A stretch of 64,000 bases of DNA from Salminus brasiliensis. Its lineage: Eukaryota > Chordata > Actinopteri > Characiformes > Bryconidae. The stretch spans positions 6,696,526 to 6,760,525 of the forward strand of contig NC_132881.1 of the NCBI RefSeq assembly GCF_030463535.1, read 5' to 3'. Position numbers and translations under genes: made by a program. The notes below the pieces were generated by a model. It ran no database searches, was not told where the DNA came from, and saw only the letters and a program-made list of their open reading frames with translations. Positions 24,460 to 35,999 of the stretch are shown here, piece by piece; position 1 is the stretch's first letter, and every line of letters starts with the position of its first letter.

Positions 24460-24465
24460 TTTATT
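24460..24465 (-). promoter_or_regulatory. glo1: glo1 poly(A) signal AATAAA
   Basis: A canonical AATAAA on the minus strand about 470 nt past the glo1 stop codon. It implies a 3' UTR of roughly 490 nt. No earlier canonical hexamer was noticed in that stretch. Confidence 0.6.
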
Positions 24466-24932
24466 GAGTAGAGCAACTATTGGTGCCAAATAAAACAATT
24501 ATTACAATTGTATGATACATAAATATATTTCTTCTGGAAGGAAAATAAGTGTGAATGTCAAATATTGATTGCACTGACACATAATGTAAACACAGTTAAT
24601 TCTTAGTGTACAAATGAGTTAGGTGTTCTTGCACTCAGACGAAGTGAGGTTCAGTTAGCCTGTAATAAAAGGTTATTAGTATGTGATTCAAGAAGGCCTG
24701 TTCCTACATTACGGTCAACAGCTAAATGCAGCCGCTCAGGCTATTCAGCGCCCACCATACTTTTGCGATGGGCTCCTCCAGTCATTTCTCTTTGCTTGCC
24801 ATCTCCCCAAAAAGAGCAGTTATACCAGTGTGACTGCTTTCCAATCACCTTCTACATTAAGGCCATGCGTGATCTTCTCCTGAATCATCTATTTGCTGTA
24901 TAGGCGGCTTCAGCTGCTTATTTTTGTTGTTT

Positions 24933-25024
24933 TTATGAGGTAATGGACACCATGTTGTTGGGGCTGAGAATTTCTATCCAGTAGCCATCAGGGTCTTGGA
25001 TGAAAGCCAGGCCCTTCATTTTAC
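24933..25024 (-). CDS. glo1: glo1 exon 6
   Basis: It encodes [18 protein letters not shown] and then [11 protein letters not shown]-stop. It contains the zinc ligand Glu168. The acceptor is TTTCACAG; the stop TAA is at 24935-24933. Confidence 0.97.
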
Positions 25025-28000
25025 CTGTGAAAGAGACAGAAAGAAAGACCAGCACATTTTACCTATTTATCAAAGCATATGTCGCAAACTACGGTTCAGA
25101 AGACAGAAGGTAAGCTAAGCAGTATGGCACAAGAGCCGTTTGAGTAATAACAGGGATTTATATTCATCCGGTTGATCCTCTGGGCTCACACCACACAACA
25201 CAAAACACATGTACTGTGCCAACCCCTGAAATATTGCCATAGACACATCCAGGCGATAAGGTCTTAAAGCTCGGGACATCCCTACACAATTACGAGATAA
25301 GAGCGCATCGCAAAACAGGACAACACGGCCTGCTCAGGTAGAAGACCACAGGGAAAAGGCACCCACCATCATCTGGCTTTTTGACAAAGGTCACTCCTTG
25401 CTCTTCAAACAGCTTGCAGGCGGCGTAAACGTCTGGTACAGCTATTCCTATGTGTCCTAGAACAGAAAACCGGCATGTCACTTATTAACAGAATCACTTG
25501 ATGTTAACAGGATCAAGATCAGAATCTAATCAAGCAATGCAAAAACGCTTAATTAGCCGATATCCTTCCGGTGGTGAGAAATGACATTTTGTGACGATAT
25601 CACAGAATAAAGAACTTTAATGTACGAATTCAATGTAGCGTATTATATTGTGTCCTTTTATCACGACTAGTGCATTAGATTGGGGCTTAGAATAAAAGCA
25701 CCACTTCCAAATGTTGTAGTTTTTATATTTTTTATATTTTATAGCGCTCAAATAAACAACAAATGGAAACGATAACCCTTATTAATTCTGTATTAAATAA
25801 ATGTATCAAATAAAGGCACCACTGTATCCAGACCTAAAGAAAAAAAAAACGCTCCAAGTCCCTTTAAAGGCTTGGTCTTACCTTGAAGGCAACTTAACAG
25901 AAAGTATAAACCCTCTTTTAAACAAAAAACAAAAGCCATTACTATTGCGCAAAACACAGTCTGTTATCTGTTGATCATCAACTGTGCTGTACTCACCCCT
26001 AGCACAGTCTTATGCTGGGTCTTGCCACCTCAGCTCCTGCTCCCTCAGCTCTCTTTCTAGCATGTGGTTCTTTTTGATATCAGCCGTAGTTCGAGTATTA
26101 CGTTCAATGACTCAGCTTAGCCTTGCAGGTATCTCTCTATCGCTCTCTGTCTCCTAACACAGGTCAAGCACAATACTTCCAGAGGTACTGGGGACATGCT
26201 GACAGGATACACAGGGCTAGCATAGGTTAACTTGTATTAATGCTTTGTGTGTGAATGTAAATAAATGAGTGTGCTTAAGCACATTGCTAACAAGCTCTTC
26301 AGCAATGCCTAAAAGAACAGCTTTTCAGCTGTAGGTACAGCAGCTTCAGCTTTGGGCTGAAGTGTATGATGTTGCTGTGAGGCTGCTTCAACGGGCGAAG
26401 AACTGAGGAACATGGATGATGTGACTGTTCACACAGTAGTACTTACCAAACCCTCGAGGGTCTGAATTTCCATTGTGATAAGACTGGCTGTCATCTGTCT
26501 CAGAACCCCAGTTACTGCCAAAAAAAAAAAAAAAGAGAGAAAAAGGGGAGGGGGTGAAACGAACTGAAACAAAGGCAGACACTCTCCCTCCTAAAGGACA
26601 ATCCTTCAACCAAAGAACAGGCTGAAACAAGTGGATTTAGCCATCGCCTGGAAGAAGTTTGCAGATGTTATCTATGTACTACAGCACATCACAACACAGC
26701 GTGAAAAGATGCCTCCTAGTTGAGGATTATCAGGTCCATGAGCGATCATCACACACACTTACTGTGTGAGTTCAATGGTAGCTCGGCGCGAGAAGGTCCA
26801 AGCTGTTTTCTCTTTGACATCAGAAGGGATTTCCTTCTTATCTTCATAACCCAGGAAGTAGAGAGAGAATCGCATGGAAGGGAAATCAAATTTCTGCAGC
26901 AGGCTGAGAGAAAGATAAACAAACAAATGAAAAACATGAGTTTGCAGGGTGAGTTGGAGTTTCCACTCCATGTCATAGCAGACATTGTAACACTGGCTTT
27001 ATTTCTTTAGAACGGTGATCTGAAGAAAGCACCCCCTCTTTCCCCAACTTTCTTCTGCCAAGAAAAATTGGCAAACCAGGTTTCAGACAAAGCCAAAATG
27101 TTTACACACTCCATAATAGGGCTCCACAATATTAGAAACAAAAGACAGGAATTTTTTTTACCAGATTTCTCCAGAATTCAGTGATCCAAGATGGAGTAAT
27201 ATATACACACAGTACTGGATAGATGTAATAATGGAAAATGACAACAGTGTTTGTATATACCTGTTGCATGACGTGTTCGCAATGTGCGAATGCACAACAG
27301 TCACATCGCAGATGTCTACGCTAAAACGCCATACTGTGCAGCCCTAGCCCATAACTATTTCAGCTGCTGTGAACTGAGGATCTGTGTCAAGATAAACCTA
27401 CAGGGTTGGTTTCCCAGACAGGGATTAGGCCTAGTTCTGAACTACACAGCACGCTGAAGGAAGATGCCCCACTGAAAGGACAAGGTAGTCCAGGACTATG
27501 CTTAATCCTGGTCTAGGAAACCAAACCTATAGTGGTAGTCAAAGAGACCATGAGTAAAAAGCATTCTACTATTCTACTACTACTCTATTATACACATCAT
27601 TTCTGCAAAATACAGAATAGTTCAAATATGAATTATTAAATTATATATAATTATTACATTTTTTTACTTGGTATGTCCACCTTTTGTTTTTAATGACAAG
27701 CATGACCAGCATGGCTCATGAGTTCATGACACTGACTATGAGATTTTTATTTATTTTTTTATTTTGACCATATCTGCCTCTAACTCATATTTGTTCAATG
27801 TGTAAAAGTAACATGCCTTGTGGGGGAAGCATTGTAACCACCATCAAGAGTACACTCAACCCGGCCAGTGCAGCGAGCATCAGAACACAGCAGAGCTAAC
27901 ATCCAAAGCGATGAAGTCTTTAGTGCTAGATAAGCAGCCCTTCAATCAGAAGTGGTTCCACGTTGAGCTCTGAGCACGGTGCGGCTCTGCACAGGAATTT

Positions 28001-30455
28001 ACGGGCTCTCTCAGGAGTGCCCAGTTCCTCAGTGTTTTAAATATGGCCCCAAAAAGCAAAATACATTTAATTTTGAGAGACTCATAAGATCATTTAATGT
28101 CACCGAATCACTACAACATGCACCAATAGTAGGACTGTGCTGTGAACACACTGTAAGACGTCAAGCCTCGAAGAACTGAGAAAACAAAAAAATTCCAACC
28201 CTCTTAAACGACCAGGATGTTAATCAAGGCCGGTGGCATTCCACAACCACAAGGACATCTGCAACATGACCACACAGCAGCGCGCAACCGCCCGCAACCG
28301 CCCACAACCACGCACAAACCTCCGCTGGCAGACACTTACGTCATTCCAAGGATTCGTGTATAGAAGTCCAGAGACTTCGCCGGATCCTTCACTCTCAACA
28401 TTGTCTGCTGCATCATGAAGTCCTACAGCCACAGGGAAACAGAGCTTAGATAAGACAGCAAGCAACATAGAAGACAGTATAACTCAAAAGATCCTCACTC
28501 GCCATAATACACCTTATTTCACCATCAAGCCCTGTTAATGCAGTACCAGGGCTTTGGAGAGATCAAGATATTAAGCATAATAATAACAACCTTATTAAAG
28601 ATAAAAGAGTAATCAAACACTCGACTCAACGTCCTTTTAATCGTGACCTTCATTATCTAGATAACCTTACTGAAAATACGCAAAGCGCAAATAACCTTCA
28701 CACTTGAGCTTAGCTCGATCTTTGTCAGTCACCTTGATCTTCAGAAAGATGCTATATAAATAATTGTTATTTGTTATTATAATACTGTTAGTCCTTCTCA
28801 AGTAGAAGAACCTATTCTACTCCACACTGAGCCGCTCGGTTGGCTTTTAATTCTGTTCCGCTGCTTCAGGACATGGACCGCTTTGCTCTTGCTGATGCTC
28901 TAAATCTGGGTAGTTTCCCAGCTGCTGGGTTACTCACTATGGCACAGTAACAGCCCAGGCAACGGGTTGTTGTAATTATCGGCGTTAATTAACAGCATCT
29001 GAAGACGTCCCTTAGAATAATTAACAGCACCTGAGGAAGCTGATCACAGCAGCTTTTCTTCTTCGGTTTTACTACTTCCTATCATATAACACAAATCAAT
29101 GGTGATTGCCATAAGGTGGTTAAGAGGTTGAGTGGTGGTCGCCATGGTGTCCAAGTTAGTCGCTATGCCGTGTAAGCGTAGCAGGGTGATGAATACATGG
29201 TATGTCACACAGTCGCCATGATGTTACTTTCGTAGGGTGGCTGCTACGGTATCCCAGATGGTTGCTTGGGTGCTGCCATGTAGTTGCTATGGTACCACAG
29301 GTTGGTGCTATGCACAAACCATTTGTCTGATCAAAAAGCACATAGAAGCCTGAATCATTTGCATATCCAGACAGGTGTGTACTGCTTTGAACCCCAGTGC
29401 TGGGGCAATGTTTCAAAGGTATGAACGGAAAACCAACTTATTTGAGCGGTAAGTGTTTATTTACTTAGTAAAACACTAAAATGACCATAAATACTAGCAG
29501 CGGTTTTCCATCACTGGGAGTCTAATCTGGACACTGGAGAGCGGGGATCCTCCATCAGGCTTTCTTCTCCAAACTAGCTCAAGATCTCACCTCCTTTCTG
29601 CAAACTGAGGACGTTTACCCACCCCTACACATTATATTATATATTATTATTATTATTATTATTAGATTTGGGCTCCTCTCTTGTGACCCAGGGTGCTGGG
29701 TCAGGGTACCACAGGGTGTGTGCAGTTATAGCTACAGTAATCCAGTGCTGGGTTAGAAAAGGCCCAGTGTTTTGGGTGCAGACTGTCAGTAGTAGACCCT
29801 AAAAAACCCCTCAGTTCAGAAGCTGGGGGTAGCAGGAAGCCCCCCTGCAGCTGTCTGTCCGGCCAGTGTTTTCCTCCAGCTACTTTTTGGTAGCTAGCTA
29901 GCTGCGTTTGCTTCTCCTGAGGTCTTTAATATTGCTATTTCTCCCAGGTTAAAGTAGATAGATAGCTAGAAGCTGAAGGGAAATCAGTCCTGTCTGCCAG
30001 CAGCGTGGCCTCAAAGGTCAGCCACCACTTCACCCCTCCAAATGTCACCGCTAATTCTGGCCACTAGCTAGATAATCGCCCCCAGTGCCGTGCAGCCGTC
30101 AGCGAGCCAGTCTTAATGACTAGCTATGCTTGGCTTGTGAAGTTAGCCAGCTTGCTAACAGCTAAGCTAAGCTAAGCTAACGGGAGAAATGGCCTGTTAT
30201 TATTCAACTAGCTGGCAATGGTTTTTCAGCGGAGTGAGCTAATAGCTATAGCTGGCTGGCTAGCGCTAGCCGCGTGGCTCGGTAAGTGACCTAGCTATTC
30301 AAGTGCACTTCTCTGCACCTGAGATTACACTAGCTGGCTGGCTGGCTGGCTAACAGGAGCTGGCTGGCTAACAGGAGCTGGCTTACTTTTGTTATCGGGT
30401 TCCCATCCTTGCAAGCCGCGGCTGCAGCTTCGTCGGTCAGTCCTTGGTCAGACAT
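24933..30455 (-). CDS. glo1: lactoylglutathione lyase, glyoxalase I (whole coding span, 6 exons)
   Basis: Joining 30455-30387, 28422-28340, 26903-26763, 26514-26447, 25456-25367 and 25024-24933 gives 543 nt, or 180 residues plus stop; human GLO1 is 184. Glyoxalase I converts the methylglyoxal-glutathione hemithioacetal to S-D-lactoylglutathione in the cytosol. The vertebrate enzyme is a zinc-dependent homodimer. The metal-site residues are all present at the aligned places: Gln29 (MMQQTMLRV), Glu95 (ATIELTH), His122 ([11 protein letters not shown]) and Glu168 (YWIEIL). The N-terminus is a short variable tail as in other vertebrates. Every intron is GT/AG and phases agree. The only odd neighbour is a 48-bp tandem array starting about 150 bp upstream of the ATG. 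btbd9 follows on the same strand, as in mammals. Confidence 0.98.
25367..25456 (-). CDS. glo1: glo1 exon 5
   Basis: It encodes [20 protein letters not shown] and then VTFVKKPDD. It contains the zinc ligand His122. The acceptor is GTTCTAG and the donor GTGGGT. Confidence 0.97.
25457..26446. other. glo1: glo1 intron 4, no feature recognised
   Basis: Ordinary AT-rich intron sequence, with no nested gene or recognisable element. Confidence 0.6.
26447..26514 (-). CDS. glo1: glo1 exon 4
   Basis: It encodes [18 protein letters not shown] and PRGF, matching the conserved substrate-site region. The polypyrimidine tract before the acceptor includes a long T run (A run at 26521-26534 on the plus strand). 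Confidence 0.97.
26763..26903 (-). CDS. glo1: glo1 exon 3
   Basis: It encodes [20 protein letters not shown] through [12 protein letters not shown], including the metal ligand Glu95. The acceptor is TCTCTCAG and the donor GTAAGT. Confidence 0.97.
27405..27527. mobile_element. short palindromic MITE in glo1 intron 2
   Basis: About 123 bp bounded by inverted repeats. The left end GGTTGGTTTCCCAGACAGGG is mirrored by a right end whose reverse complement reads GGTTTGGTTTCCTAGACCAG. Internal GATTAGGCCTAG and CTTAATCCTGG are also inverted. This is a common fish non-autonomous element type with no coding capacity. Confidence 0.75.
28340..28422 (-). CDS. glo1: glo1 exon 2
   Basis: It encodes [20 protein letters not shown] and YTRILGM. 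It contains metal ligand Gln29. The acceptor is GGCTGTAG and the donor GTAAGT. Confidence 0.97.
28423..30386. other. glo1: glo1 intron 1
   Basis: About 2 kb. It contains a CCATAGCAAC-type repeat (29100-29300), a short (ATT)n at about 29642-29663 and, near exon 1, runs of GCTGGCTG/GCTAGCTAG/AGCTAAGCTA (about 30090-30370). No nested gene. Confidence 0.7.
29100..29300 (-). repeat. degenerate CCATAGCAACCACCTGG-type repeat
   Basis: On the minus strand, CCATAGCAACTACATGG, AGCAACCATCTGGGATACC and CGTAGCAGCCACCC recur at roughly 20-30 bp spacing. The same motif family appears on the plus strand at 60480-60680. Confidence 0.5.
30387..30455 (-). CDS. glo1: glo1 exon 1 (start codon)
   Basis: It encodes [18 protein letters not shown] and NPITK; 69 nt, phase 0 out, donor GTAAGC. 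ATG context is ACAGGATGT. LTDEAA matches the human N-terminal segment. Confidence 0.95.
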
Positions 30456-30600
30456 CCTGTCCGTCTGTCCTGTCAGTTGTTTAAAGAAGGCGAACCGGCA
30501 GGTTCTGCGGTGAAGTTCAGGTTCGCCAGCGAGCGGGGCGTGGGCACAAAGTTCAGGTAGACGAGCGTCCGGAATGCAGGGTGCGCCCCACTAGGGTTCG
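30456..30600 (-). promoter_or_regulatory. glo1: probable glo1 core promoter / 5' UTR
   Basis: About 145 bp lie between the glo1 ATG and the 48-bp array. The stretch is GC-richer than the surroundings and contains a GC/KLF-type box (GCGGGGCGTGGG on plus, near 30532-30543). I see no TATA box at a fixed distance. The transcription start site is not determined. Confidence 0.45.
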
Positions 30601-30605
30601 CCACA

Positions 30606-32296
30606 CGCCCTCGTTCACTTACCCTAGGGGAGAGGGGACACCGTATACAACACGCTCTCGTTCACTTACCCTAGGGGAGAGGGGACTACCGTACCTAACA
30701 TGCTCTCGTTCACTTACTCTAGAGGAGAGGGGACACCGTATACAACATGCCCTTGCTCACTTACCCTAGGGGAGAGGGGACTATCGTACCCACTGTGTCT
30801 TTGCTCACTTACCCTAAGGGAGGAGGGCTACCGTACCCAACATGCCCTTGCTCACTTACTCTAGTGGAGAGGGGACTACCATACACAATATGCTCTCGTT
30901 CACTTACCCTAGAGGAGAGGGGACTACCATACACAACATGCTCTCGTTCACTTACCCTAGTGGAGAGGGGACTACCATACACAACATGCCCTTGTTCACT
31001 TACCCTAGTGGAGAGGGGACTACCATACACAATATGCTCTCGTTCACTTACCCTAGTGGAGAGGGGACTATCGTACACAACATGCTCTCGTTCACTTACC
31101 CTAGTGGAGAGGGGACTACCGTACCCAACATGCCCTTGCTCACTTACTCTAGTGGAGAGGGGACTACCATACACAACATGCTCTCGTTCACTTACCCTAG
31201 AGGAGAGGGGACTATCGTACACAACATGCTCTCGTTCACTTACCCTAGAGGAGAGGGGACTATCGTACACAACATGCTCTCGTTCACTTACCCTAGTGGA
31301 GAGGGGACTATCGTACACAACATGCTCTCGTTCACTTACCCTAGAGGAGAGGGGACTATCGTACACAACATGCTCTCGTTCACTTACCCTAGTGGAGAGG
31401 GGACTACCGTACCCAACATGCCCTTGCTCACTTACTCTAGTGGAGAGGGGACTACCATACACAACATGCTCTCGTTCACTTACCCTAGAGGAGAGGGGAC
31501 TATCGTACACAACATGCTCTCGTTCACTTACCCTAGTGGAGAGGGGACTATCGTACACAACATGCTCTCGTTCACTTACCCTAGAGGAGAAGGGACTACC
31601 ATACACAATATGCTCTCGTTCACTTACCCTAGAGGAGAGGGGACCACCGTACACAACATGCTCTCGTTCACTTACCCTAGTGGAGAGGGGACCACCATAC
31701 ACAATATGCTCTCGTTCACTTACCCTAGTGGAGAGGGGACTACCGTACACAACATGCTCTCGTTCACTTACCCTAGTGGAGAGGGGACTACCGTACACAA
31801 CATGCCCTTGCTCACTTACCCTAGGGGAGGAGGGCTACCGTACCCAATGTGCCTTTGCTCACTTACTCTAAGGGAGGAGGGCTACCGTACCCAACATGCC
31901 CTCGATCACTTACTCTAAGGGAGGAGGGCTACCATACCCAATATGCCTTTGCTCACTTACCTTAAGGGAGGAGGGCTACAGTATACAACATGCCCTTGCT
32001 GACTTACTCTAATTGAGAGGGGACTACCGTACCCAACATGCTCTCATTCACTTACCCTAGGGGAGAGGGGACTACCGTATACAACATGCCCTTGTTCACT
32101 TATCCTAAAGGAAAGGGGCTTCCACATCGAACATGCCCTCGATCACTTACTCTAAGGGAGGAGGGCTACCGTACCCAACATGCCCTCGATCACTTACTCT
32201 AAGGGAGGAGGGCTACCGTACCCAACATGCCCTCGATCACTTACTCTAAGGGAGGAGGGCTACCATACACAACATGCCCTTGGTCACTTACCTTAG
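30606..32296. repeat. 48-bp minisatellite, about 35 copies, in glo1 5' flank
   Basis: Head-to-tail units contain CTCGTTCACTTACCCTAG then GGAGAGGGGACTACCGTAC. The period is exactly 48 bp over about 30650-31820 and changes to 47 bp (TCGATCACTTACTCTAAGGG type) towards the right end. Variants at AGTGG/AGAGG/AGGGG, TACC/TATC and CATG/TATG positions are interspersed. Because 48 is a multiple of three, long ORFs (about 330-375 codons) open on both strands; they end where the period becomes 47. Every unit carries GTAAGTG on the minus strand. Confidence 0.96.
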
Positions 32297-32748
32297 AGAA
32301 AAACTGAAAAGTCGCTGTTTTAAGGTAGAAATGACAAGAATTCATGTAATAATCTCAGGTCAATAACACTCCAGGCTAACTGTGTAATTGTTCAGTACTT
32401 TTACCACTGACCTTTCATTACTATTATGCCTGACCTCTCCAGCTTATTTAAAAGGCAATATTTGCAATTTCTTTTAAGGCACTCAAACATTCACATTTAC
32501 TTATTTTTATGTTACTTCTATGTTATTTAGAAGTGTCTTATGGTCATGCCTTCCGTACAGTTCATGAATAAAATGCAAAAATGAGATTCTGACTGCTTTG
32601 AAAAAGGATGAAGGTCAATTTGACTGTTCTGGTGGTTCTGATATAAACATCACCTGTACAGGGATAATGTCACTGTATGGATTTGTTCAGTTCCAACAGC
32701 AGCAAGCTTGATTTCATTTAATTAAGCATTGATTAGATAAACAAGGTA

Positions 32749-33111
32749 TCAGATGGTCAAAGCAGGTCCAGCAGCTATAGATACTCCAGCCTTGTCAATC
32801 ATGGCTAAAGGTCCTCTTGCTTCCTTCACAGGGCCTTCGCTGGCAACTGCCCGGGCTTCCACTGTATCCTTATTTACTTCATTACTTTTCCGAGTGCTTT
32901 TGTTGCATGTAAGTCAGAGGTACCAGAAGAAATATGAGACAAAAAATTCTAAGCAGAGTAGTACCGTTTAGCTAACATCATAGCATGTGCAGACAAGCCC
33001 CAGTTTTCCCACCACTGTACCTTTTTCACGAGTCCCCTGATTGAAGAACTTCTTGGCTCGAGTCCTGGTATGCTGCACCCGTGTTGCGGCCCCATTGACC
33101 TCTGAAGTCAT
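32749..33111 (-). CDS. speculative two-exon small ORF (67 aa)
   Basis: Exon A (33111-33021) starts MTSEVNGAATRVQHTRTR and ends QGTREK with donor GTACAG (phase 1). Exon B (32861-32749) follows acceptor GATACAG, continues VEARAVASEGPVKEARGP and ends AAGPALTI-stop. Together they read 67 residues with no stop. Both pieces are GC-richer than the flanks and the phases fit. Against it: the acceptor before exon B has a poor polypyrimidine tract, no clear poly(A) hexamer follows, and the protein resembles nothing I know. Exon A could also be an internal exon (acceptor CTGCAG at 33120). It lies between glo1 and the unidentified gene on the same strand. Treat as a hypothesis. Confidence 0.25.
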
Positions 33112-33119
33112 GTGCCAGT

Positions 33120-35127
33120 CTGCAGTCTGTGTTATGGTGGTATACAAAAAAGATCTCCTTCTCTCCAGAATGGCACTAGATCTCTAGATTATGAGGACGC
33201 TCACTAGTTAAAATATGAAAGAAGCTACATCCATTAGCAGGCACCGACCATCAAACTTACTTACTTACTCTATTATAGAACAACAGCAGCTACTGAAGCG
33301 GTACAGTTTAACTAACCGCATTTAATAAGGCCTGCAGGTTTGTTTGGGGACGTTTTACCGTGGTTAAACATCATGTCTCACAATGCCTTATGATTTATGA
33401 TGCCCTGTGATTTGTCTTTCAACATCATTCTGATCACATCTGGACAGCCTTCTGATAACTCCATTCAATTCTGTCACATAGGAATCCAGCGTAGACCCAG
33501 CGCCGAGTTCCTCGTCTGGGCAGGTGATGGAATTAATATTTACTACACCTCAGTTTTACAGGTAAAATGCTTTGTTTTACATTAAACACTGCTTTAGACC
33601 GGGCTTCCCTGAGTGACCGGGGCAACGGAAATCTTAAATCAAAGGAAGCCAAGACTTAAAAGCGGGGATCAAAAGGAAACATGGCTGAAACGTATGAGAG
33701 CACATTAAAAATAGAAGCATTCAGGTGATATCAGAGAAAGATCTTTCAGACAGGCCAGTAATCAGTGTTCTGCTCTGTTAATGCTTTAGAGGGACAATTG
33801 ATGATGTGGAAAAGAGCAGGACTTTAAGGCAGACCATGGGCCAATTCTCTACCCATGCTGTAAATGGTTGCTACCACTGGTACTTTGCACAAAGTGGATG
33901 TGATAATGAAGAAGGGAGTATCAGCACTTACTTAGTTTCACTTAAAGCACTGAGTGCTGTACGATATACTTAAGCAATAGAACGCGAGAGAGTTGCGAAT
34001 ATCGTTGCAGCCGCAATTTGGTCGTAGGCACAAGCCGAAGATCATCATGGCTGTGATATTATTTGTGATAAAACTATTAATAGTTTTAATAGTACAAAAT
34101 AAATGAACTAAATAAATTCCTGCCACCAAAAAGTAGTTCCACAACACATGAGCTATTGCTGTGCAATAGTAACAACTCCAAAACACTAGGACTGACTAAG
34201 TGGACTTCCGTTAAGGTACCTGTTGAGCCTTGTATGCTGTCCAGTACTATAAAGCACAGCTTCTGTGGTACAGATAGAGCTACACATAGAACTGTTGAAG
34301 TATCAAGTTTAGCCAGAAACGTTATAAAGGAGGAGACCGGCCACTGGTTGAAATGTTTATGAGAGTGCTTATAGTGCCCAACATGGCGTGTGTTTATGAA
34401 TAAAGCCCCGCCCTTCAACGTAAAGAACCAAGCATGTGGAGGTGTGTGCAAGAACAGTTGCCAGAACAAGCCGAAAAATGGATTCTTGCATTATTGAGCC
34501 GAATGCTACAAACCATTCATGAGCTTTTTGCTTTTACGATTTAGACCATCGGTTTCCAGCAGTTTGGTCTCTCCTCATTTTTTCTTGTGTGACTGGACGT
34601 AACTGCCCGGCGGCGTTGCAAAAATGGCCGCCAAGTGAACAGACCCTAGTTCAGCTCAGCCTTTTCGATTGTTGTCAACACGCCAGCGGAGAGATACAGT
34701 TTTAGAGTAAAAAAAAAAGCCATCCAGATATCACAGATATTAGCGTGGTTGGAATGCATCTCAACCAACCAGATTGTGAGCTTGGAACTAACTGTTGTTT
34801 GATGCGGCATTCAACGTAGTATTAACGTAGTATTAATTACCTGCTACCAGTAATCTGCTTGAAAATAAACAGATATTCAGTGTTGGTCAGCATTCCTCGC
34901 ATTTACTGAGATGCCATTCCAACCTGAAGGAGCTAGACTAAATATAAAGTATCTAAATATTCAGTGCGGAGAAAGACAGCAAGATTTTGAAACTGCTGTT
35001 GATCTCCTTTTATGGGGAATGACTCTGAACATGTTATATCCATTACGTCCATTTGTCTCGCCTGTCAACTGGGAGCTGTATCCTCTGAACTCTTGCAACT
35101 TGTCTTATCTGTTTAATCACCATAATG
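33120..35127. other. intergenic, nothing recognised
   Basis: No exon pair, RNA gene or repeat family identified with confidence. A 127-codon minus ORF at 34086-34469 has no recognisable features. Confidence 0.4.
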
Positions 35128-35437
35128 ATAAAGGATAAAGGATAAAGGTGCACGTATTCGTCACTGTACAGTGTGGACTGTACAGCGAAATGTGTCCTCC
35201 GCATTTAACCCATCTGGTAGTGAACACACACTCACACACACACACACACGTGTTAGGGGCAGTGAGTACACACACACACCCAGAGCGGTGGGCAGCCAAC
35301 TCCAGCGCCCGGGGAGCAGAGAGGGTAAAGGGCCTTGCTCAAGGGCCCAACAGTGGCAGCTTGCCGAGCCCGGGAATCGAACCCACAACCCTGTTATCGA
35401 TATCCCGGCGCTCTAACCGCTGAGCCACCACTGCCCC
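35128..35437 (-). mobile_element. tRNA-derived SINE
   Basis: On the minus strand the element starts GGGGCAGTGGTGGCTCAGCG, with a good A-box (TGGCTCAGCGG) and a perfect B-box (GGTTCGATTCC) in GGGTTCGATTCCCGGG. A body follows with GGGCCCTTGAGCAAGGCCC, then a CA-rich microsatellite, and the element ends in a short (CTTTAT)n tail at 35148-35128. This layout (pol III promoter head, body, simple tail) is that of a SINE. The head is well kept, so the insertion is fairly young. A target duplication is not obvious. The overlapping 75-91 codon ORFs are artefacts. Confidence 0.8.
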
Positions 35438-35999
35438 AGTTTGGACCATGTTTAGGAAAGTAACTTTTACAGGATAACATTTCCTAGATTCAGCCCCTTA
35501 TCTCCTAACAGGAAAAGAGCATTAACGAGGCACCCCAGCCTGCCGGAATTTCCGGATTATTCAAACATTTGACACTTGGCATGGTGTCATGGTGTTTAGG
35601 ATCATATCACTGTTAGGGGATAAGATCCTAGAGAAACTTTTGGAGGTTGTTCAGTTTACAACTGTGAAGGAACCTCTTAAGGTGCTTTGAGGAACCTTTA
35701 AGGAACCTTTATCTTCTGAAAACCTTTTCTAGAAGGTCCTTCAAAGCAAATAACCAAGAGGTTTCGCCACAGGTCCAACGGTTCCTCTAGGATCTACTTT
35801 TAACACAGGATGCAGCTGTTCTACAGTGTCCCCGTCTGTTGGCAATGCTTTCCTATGAAAGCAACAAATGGTTGCACCTTCAGGTATCTAAAATAGAAGG
35901 GATGCTAGATTCTCCTGGACATGCAGCCTCATCAGTCTTAAAGGCTAAAGACTTTCAACCGTCTAAAGAGCCTGTTTAATTCAAAGGGGTGAAAAGAGT

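Noticed and set aside
30747-31918. Long ORFs of about 330-375 codons on both strands
   Set aside because: They follow a 48-bp tandem repeat whose length is a multiple of three, encode the same 16-residue unit in each frame, and end where the period becomes 47 bp. No start or splice context supports a gene.
35117-35423. ORFs on both strands over the SINE
   Set aside because: Explained by the SINE body and its CA microsatellite.
35355-35437. A separate tRNA gene
   Set aside because: A- and B-boxes are present but the arms do not pair as a cloverleaf with a normal acceptor stem, and a SINE body follows.
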